From Clostridia bacterium (lineage in GTDB: Bacteria > Bacillota > Clostridia > Christensenellales > Aristaeellaceae), in contig JAEDIV010000101.1 of NCBI GenBank assembly GCA_016296675.1, positions 1 to 9,867 of the forward strand: a DNA stretch of 9,867 nucleotides, written 5' to 3'. Below, piece after piece: positions 6,210 through 9,867 of this stretch. Numbering within the stretch: the first letter of the stretch is position 1; each line of letters begins with the position of its first letter. Below the pieces are notes generated by a model. That model saw only the letters and a list, made by a program, of their open reading frames with translations. It searched no databases and was not told where the DNA came from. The position numbers and the translations under genes are program-made.

Positions 6210-7208
6210 TCACTTTACATAACCCAGAAGCGCAAGAATGCACAAAAGTGCAGTCATAACGTTGTACATGGAAACAATTTTGGTTTCCGGAATTCCGCTC
6301 AATTCAAAATGATGGTGAAGCGGAACCATTCTGAAAATTCTTTTTCCGCCGGAGACGCGGCAGTAAATCACCTGAATGATGTCGGAAAGAGAAGAAATCA
6401 TCATTGCAAAAGCGATAATGGGCAAAATGAGCGTAAGACGGGTGACAATTGCGACGGCAACAAGCGCGCCGCCGATGGCAAAGGAACCGACGTCTCCCAT
6501 AAATACGCTTGCAGGATGCGTGTTGAACCGCAGAAAGCCGAGAATCGCACCGCACATTGCGCCGGAGAAAAGCGCCGTATTATAAAGATCCGGATCCATT
6601 CCGTCTTTTCCTGCGGCAAGGGACATTGCAATGAGGGCAAAGGTTCCGAAATTCAGCATGCTGCTGCCCGCGCACAGTCCGTCAAGGCCGTCAAGAAGAT
6701 TGGCGCTGTTGACGACGCCAACAATCACAAGCACCATAACGGGCACATAAAGGATCCCCAGATTGATCGTATGCTCGGTAAAGGGAATGATGAGCTCCGA
6801 TCCGATATAGGGATTCAGATATGCAAGAACCGCCAGGACGATCGCAATCAGCGCCTGAGGCACGATCTTCTGCATCGGCGTAAGACCGACAGAACGTCTC
6901 TTTACAACCTTCACATAGTCATCCGCGAATCCGATAAACGCAAAGGCGAGCATGGAAACGATTTCGATAATCAGAAAATGGCCGTTCATGCCCTTCCGCG
7001 CTGCCATGATAAGCGCAGTAACGACAGATGAGAAAATAAACACAAGGCCGCCCATCGTCGCCGTACCCTGCTTTCCCTGATGCGAACGCGGGCCAAACTG
7101 ATTGATGGTCTGCCCCACCTTCAGTCTTTTGAGCCACGGAATGATAAACGGCCCTGCAATCATGGAAAGCGCAAAGGAAACAAGTACGGTAATAATCAAC
7201 TTTTGCAT
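6210..7208 (-). CDS. mraY: Phospho-N-acetylmuramoyl-pentapeptide-transferase
   Basis: MraY transfers phospho-MurNAc-pentapeptide from UDP onto undecaprenyl phosphate, making lipid I, in the cytoplasmic membrane. The 332-residue product is strongly hydrophobic, with about ten membrane helices. It carries the family motifs: GTATMGG (48-54), FADDYVKV (94-101) with the aspartate pair D96/D97, NSANLLDGLDGL (167-178), FMGDVGSFAIGG (236-247) and PLHHHFELSGIPE (296-308) with the conserved histidine triplet. Small departures from the common form (LLDGLDG for LTDGLDG, DVGSFA for DTGSLA) leave the catalytic acids in place. The ATG at 7208 has GGAGG nine bases upstream and lies only 18 bases after murE; murF, which commonly separates the two, is absent. 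Confidence 0.97.
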   Translation of the reverse strand: MQKLIITVLVSFALSMIAGPFIIPWLKRLKVGQTINQFGPRSHQGKQGTATMGGLVFIFSSVVTALIMAARKGMNGHFLIIEIVSMLAFAFIGFADDYVKVVKRRSVGLTPMQKIVPQALIAIVLAVLAYLNPYIGSELIIPFTEHTINLGILYVPVMVLVIVGVVNSANLLDGLDGLCAGSSMLNFGTFALIAMSLAAGKDGMDPDLYNTALFSGAMCGAILGFLRFNTHPASVFMGDVGSFAIGGALVAVAIVTRLTLILPIIAFAMMISSLSDIIQVIYCRVSGGKRIFRMVPLHHHFELSGIPETKIVSMYNVMTALLCILALLGYVK

Positions 7209-7226
7209 AATGGTTTTCCTCCGTTA

Positions 7227-8681
7227 TCAGACGCCGGCTTCATCCAAAAGTTCCATCACGATGATTTTTTCATCAAACGGATATTTCACTCCGCAGATTT
7301 CCTGATAGGTTTCATGTCCCTTTCCGGCAAGTACAATGGAATCGGATTCATTGGCGATGGAAAGAGCATATCGGATGGCTTCGCGGCGATTCTCAATCAC
7401 TACATATTCTCCGCCGGTTTTCGCAATTCCTTCTACAATGCTTTCGATAATCGTCATCGGCTCTTCATTTCTCGGATTATCACTGGTAATAATGGAAAGA
7501 TCCGAAAGACGTCCGGAAATATCGCCCATGATCGGCCGCTTCGTCTGATCTCTTCCGCCGCCGCAGCCAAAAAGGCAAATGAGCTTTCCCTTCGTTGTTG
7601 GACGAACAGCTTTCAGAATATTTTCAAGCGCGTCCGGCGAATGTGCGTAATCCAGAATCACACGGTACGGCGTCTTGGTATCCAGAAGCTCGATTCTGCC
7701 CGGAACCGATTTGACCGCCTCAAGGCCTTCCTTGATGTGCTCAATAGAGATTCCCACCAATTCTGCAAGCGATGCGGCAGTTAGTGCATTGTATACATTG
7801 AAAATTCCGGTCATTTTCATATGGACTTCCGACTTCATGCGCTTGTGGAAGCAAAGAAGGAAGCTGAGTCCGTTTTCGGTAAACTCGATTTCGCGGGCAT
7901 AGACATCCGCCTGTGCGCGAATACCGAATCGGGTATATGCAATTTTCTCCTCCTGCGCACGCTTTAATACCATTTCATCGTCAGCGTTTATGGATAGCGC
8001 TTTCGACTGATTGGCTATCAGAAGCTTCGCCATCAGGTAATTGTCCATCGTCTTGAAATAATCCAGATGATCGATGGAAAGATTGGTAAACGCAGCCGCT
8101 TCAAATTCTACGCCGGCGACTCTGTGCATGTGAAGCGCATGCGCAGAAACCTCCATGACGACATATTCGACATGTTCTTCAGCCATCTCATAAAGAAGAT
8201 GTTGAAATTCAATCGGATCGGGCGTTGTCTTGCCTGCGTCTCTTTGCTTATCGCCGATCAGTGTGCACACCGTTCCGATCAAACCGACCTTATATCCTGC
8301 TTTTTCCAGAATCGATTTTAAAAGAAAGCTCGTGGTTGTCTTTCCCTTGGTTCCGGTAATACCGATCATCTTCATTTTGCCGGACGGATTTCCGTAAAAC
8401 GCAGAAGCGATATAGCTCATCGCCTCTCGGACATTGCTGACCACAACCTGCGGGCAATCGATATCCAATGCGCGCTCTACAATCAGCGCAGACGCCCCCT
8501 TTTTGACAACGTCCGGCGCAAAATTGTGCGCGTCCATATGAAGACCGGAAACGCAGAAAAACAGCGTTCCTTCTCCGATCTCCTGTCTCGAATCCATGCA
8601 AAGGGATGTAATCTCGGTGTTTCCCTCTCCGATCAGATGATAATCGACGGGCATATCCTGAACCAACTTAGAAAGAATCAT
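7227..8681 (-). CDS. murE: UDP-MurNAc-tripeptide ligase, meso-diaminopimelate-adding
   Basis: MurE adds the third residue of the stem peptide to UDP-MurNAc-L-Ala-D-Glu. The 484-residue product has the N-terminal UDP-binding domain with DSRQEIGEGTLFF (30-42), the P-loop GITGTKGKTTTS (107-118), TTPDP (152-156) with the HxxR-type EVSAHAL segment (177-183), the likely carbamylated lysine K219 in NYLMAKLL, AHSPDAL (346-352) and AGKGHE (452-457). DNPR (401-404) is the motif that selects meso-diaminopimelate; lysine-adding enzymes differ there. So the wall is predicted to be of the meso-DAP type. The ATG at 8681 has GGAGG seven bases upstream and follows the PBP gene by 30 bases. Length is normal for the family. 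Confidence 0.97.
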   Translation of the reverse strand: MILSKLVQDMPVDYHLIGEGNTEITSLCMDSRQEIGEGTLFFCVSGLHMDAHNFAPDVVKKGASALIVERALDIDCPQVVVSNVREAMSYIASAFYGNPSGKMKMIGITGTKGKTTTSFLLKSILEKAGYKVGLIGTVCTLIGDKQRDAGKTTPDPIEFQHLLYEMAEEHVEYVVMEVSAHALHMHRVAGVEFEAAAFTNLSIDHLDYFKTMDNYLMAKLLIANQSKALSINADDEMVLKRAQEEKIAYTRFGIRAQADVYAREIEFTENGLSFLLCFHKRMKSEVHMKMTGIFNVYNALTAASLAELVGISIEHIKEGLEAVKSVPGRIELLDTKTPYRVILDYAHSPDALENILKAVRPTTKGKLICLFGCGGGRDQTKRPIMGDISGRLSDLSIITSDNPRNEEPMTIIESIVEGIAKTGGEYVVIENRREAIRYALSIANESDSIVLAGKGHETYQEICGVKYPFDEKIIVMELLDEAGV

Positions 8682-8711
8682 TTTCTCTCCTCCACTTGCA
8701 TTCCTGCGTAA

Positions 8712-9867
8712 TCATTCATTGCCCGGCAAACGGAAAGTAACCGCTACTTCCGCAGTCGGGAATACGTTCTCCCCTGCTCCGGGGTTTTGGAAAGCAGCGA
8801 TCCCTGTGCCTTCCACTGTCATTTTCAGTCCGTAAGATGTGAGTACACGATTTGCCTGCATTACTGAAAGCCCTGTTACATCAGGCACCGCTATAAACGC
8901 ATCCTGATCGATTTTTGCCTCTTCATCCGTATAAACAGCTATGATCGATCCTTCCTGCATTTGAGCGCCGGGTTTCGGCATTTGGGTAACAATATTCTTT
9001 CCGTTTCCCACAACCATATACTGAAACCCTTCGCTTTTGAGTTTCCTCACCGCTTCCGAAAGCGTAAGATACAAAACATCCGGCACTTGTTTTACGGGAA
9101 TCTCCTTTTCTTCATCCTTCGCGATTCCCATATGCACAAGCGACTGATACAGAATGTCTCTTGCAAACGGCGCTGCAGTCACGCTTCCATAATCCGGCCG
9201 CAGATCCGCGCGGTCGACAATTACCAGAACCGCAACCCTCGGATCATCCATCGGCGCAAATCCAAGGAAGGAACCGATATGCATATCTGTGGATACTTTC
9301 CCGTCGACATAAACCTGCGCGGTTCCTGTCTTTCCGCCCACATGATAACCTGAGATATAGGCATTCTTTCCGCCGCCGTTCTCCACGACGCTTTCAAGCA
9401 TCTTTCTCATAACAGCGCTCGTTTCTTCGCTGATGGGCTCAGAACGCACCGTGGGTTCGTTTTTCTCGATCAGGCTTCCCTCTGCGTCTCTTATTTCCTT
9501 GACGACATACGGCTTCATTAGTTTCCCGCCGTTTACAACCGCGCAGGCAGCCGAAAGAAGCTGAACGGGGGTTACTGCGACAGACTGTCCAAAGCCGATG
9601 CGCGCAATATCAACGCGCTTTACGTTTTCCCTCGAAATGAGGATTCCGCTTCCCTCCCCGGGAACATCAACGCCGGTCTTTTTGCCGAATCCGAACGCTT
9701 CCAGATAATCATAAAACGTATCAGTTCCAAGCCGAAGGCCAAGCTCTACAAACACCGGGTTGCAGGAATTTTCAAGAGCTTCTGTAAGGCTTTCGCTGCC
9801 GTGCGGGTTTCCCCAACAGCGCACGCGTCCACCTTCGACATATACGCTGCCCGAACAGAAGAAATGC
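8712..9867 (-). CDS. Class B penicillin-binding protein with two PASTA domains (5' end outside window)
   Basis: This is the C-terminal part (384 visible residues) of a D,D-transpeptidase that cross-links septal peptidoglycan outside the cell, as FtsI/PBP2x/SpoVD do. The frame stays open to the right edge, so the N-terminus, membrane anchor and SxxK serine are not seen. Counting from the edge, SCN (34-36, in ALENSCNPVFVE) is the SxN motif and GGKTGTAQ (177-184) the KTG motif. Two PASTA domains follow: KQVPDVLYLTLSEAVRKL starts the first (about 259-315) and FIAVPDVTGLSVMQANRVL the second (about 324-380), then the protein ends at PGNE. An internal GTG at 9824 is not the true start, because the frame upstream (HFFCSGSVYVEGGRV) is normal for the family. 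It precedes murE by 30 bases, as ftsI or spoVD does. Two PASTA domains recall PBP2x; typical SpoVD has one. Confidence 0.93.
   Translation of the reverse strand, partial: HFFCSGSVYVEGGRVRCWGNPHGSESLTEALENSCNPVFVELGLRLGTDTFYDYLEAFGFGKKTGVDVPGEGSGILISRENVKRVDIARIGFGQSVAVTPVQLLSAACAVVNGGKLMKPYVVKEIRDAEGSLIEKNEPTVRSEPISEETSAVMRKMLESVVENGGGKNAYISGYHVGGKTGTAQVYVDGKVSTDMHIGSFLGFAPMDDPRVAVLVIVDRADLRPDYGSVTAAPFARDILYQSLVHMGIAKDEEKEIPVKQVPDVLYLTLSEAVRKLKSEGFQYMVVGNGKNIVTQMPKPGAQMQEGSIIAVYTDEEAKIDQDAFIAVPDVTGLSVMQANRVLTSYGLKMTVEGTGIAAFQNPGAGENVFPTAEVAVTFRLPGNE

Noticed and set aside
6108..7031. 307-residue open frame on the plus strand
   Set aside because: It lies antisense across mraY and the start of murD, whose protein motifs are unambiguous. 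Its product is rich in His, Lys, Asn and Arg, with no recognisable fold.
7080..7784. 234-residue open frame on the plus strand
   Set aside because: It is antisense to the well-conserved 3' half of murE and shows no family resemblance.
9822..9824. GTG at 9824 as the start of the PBP gene
   Set aside because: The frame remains open to the window edge, and the residues upstream (FFCSGSVYVEGG) are part of the normal transpeptidase domain, so the gene is simply cut by the window.

Overview
This window is a minus-strand stretch of a division and cell wall (dcw) cluster from a Gram-positive bacterium, most likely an anaerobic member of the Clostridia. The reasons are the dcw gene order, a division transpeptidase with C-terminal PASTA domains, a DivIB-type FtsQ, a SEDS protein of the SpoVE/FtsW kind, strong AGGAGG-type ribosome binding sites, and a MurE carrying the DNPR motif of meso-diaminopimelate ligases. 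A more exact placement would be a guess.

Transcription runs from right to left. At the right edge is the C-terminal part of a class B penicillin-binding protein (8712-9867, cut by the window). It is followed by murE, mraY, murD, ftsW/spoVE and ftsQ/divIB, separated by at most 35 bases or overlapping by 4. A 159-base gap (2736-2894) then holds a good sigma-A promoter and a palindrome over its -10 region. This promoter feeds a terminal ftsA-ftsZ pair. Just after ftsZ there is a hairpin terminator, and the last 170 bases at the left edge hold a run of stem-loops and no gene.

The genes form one pathway. MurE and MurD are cytoplasmic ligases that build the UDP-MurNAc peptide, and MraY moves the muropeptide onto undecaprenyl phosphate. 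The SEDS protein polymerises lipid II glycan and the PBP cross-links it. FtsQ holds the divisome together in the membrane, and FtsA anchors FtsZ, which forms the ring. murF (usually between murE and mraY) and murG (usually after ftsW) are absent and must lie elsewhere.

I see no new multi-gene system here. The points worth a second look are the ftsAZ promoter palindrome, an FtsA with altered phosphate-binding loops, the missing murF and murG, a G-quadruplex-prone tract in the FtsZ linker region, TTG starts for murD and ftsW, and the stem-loop array after ftsZ.
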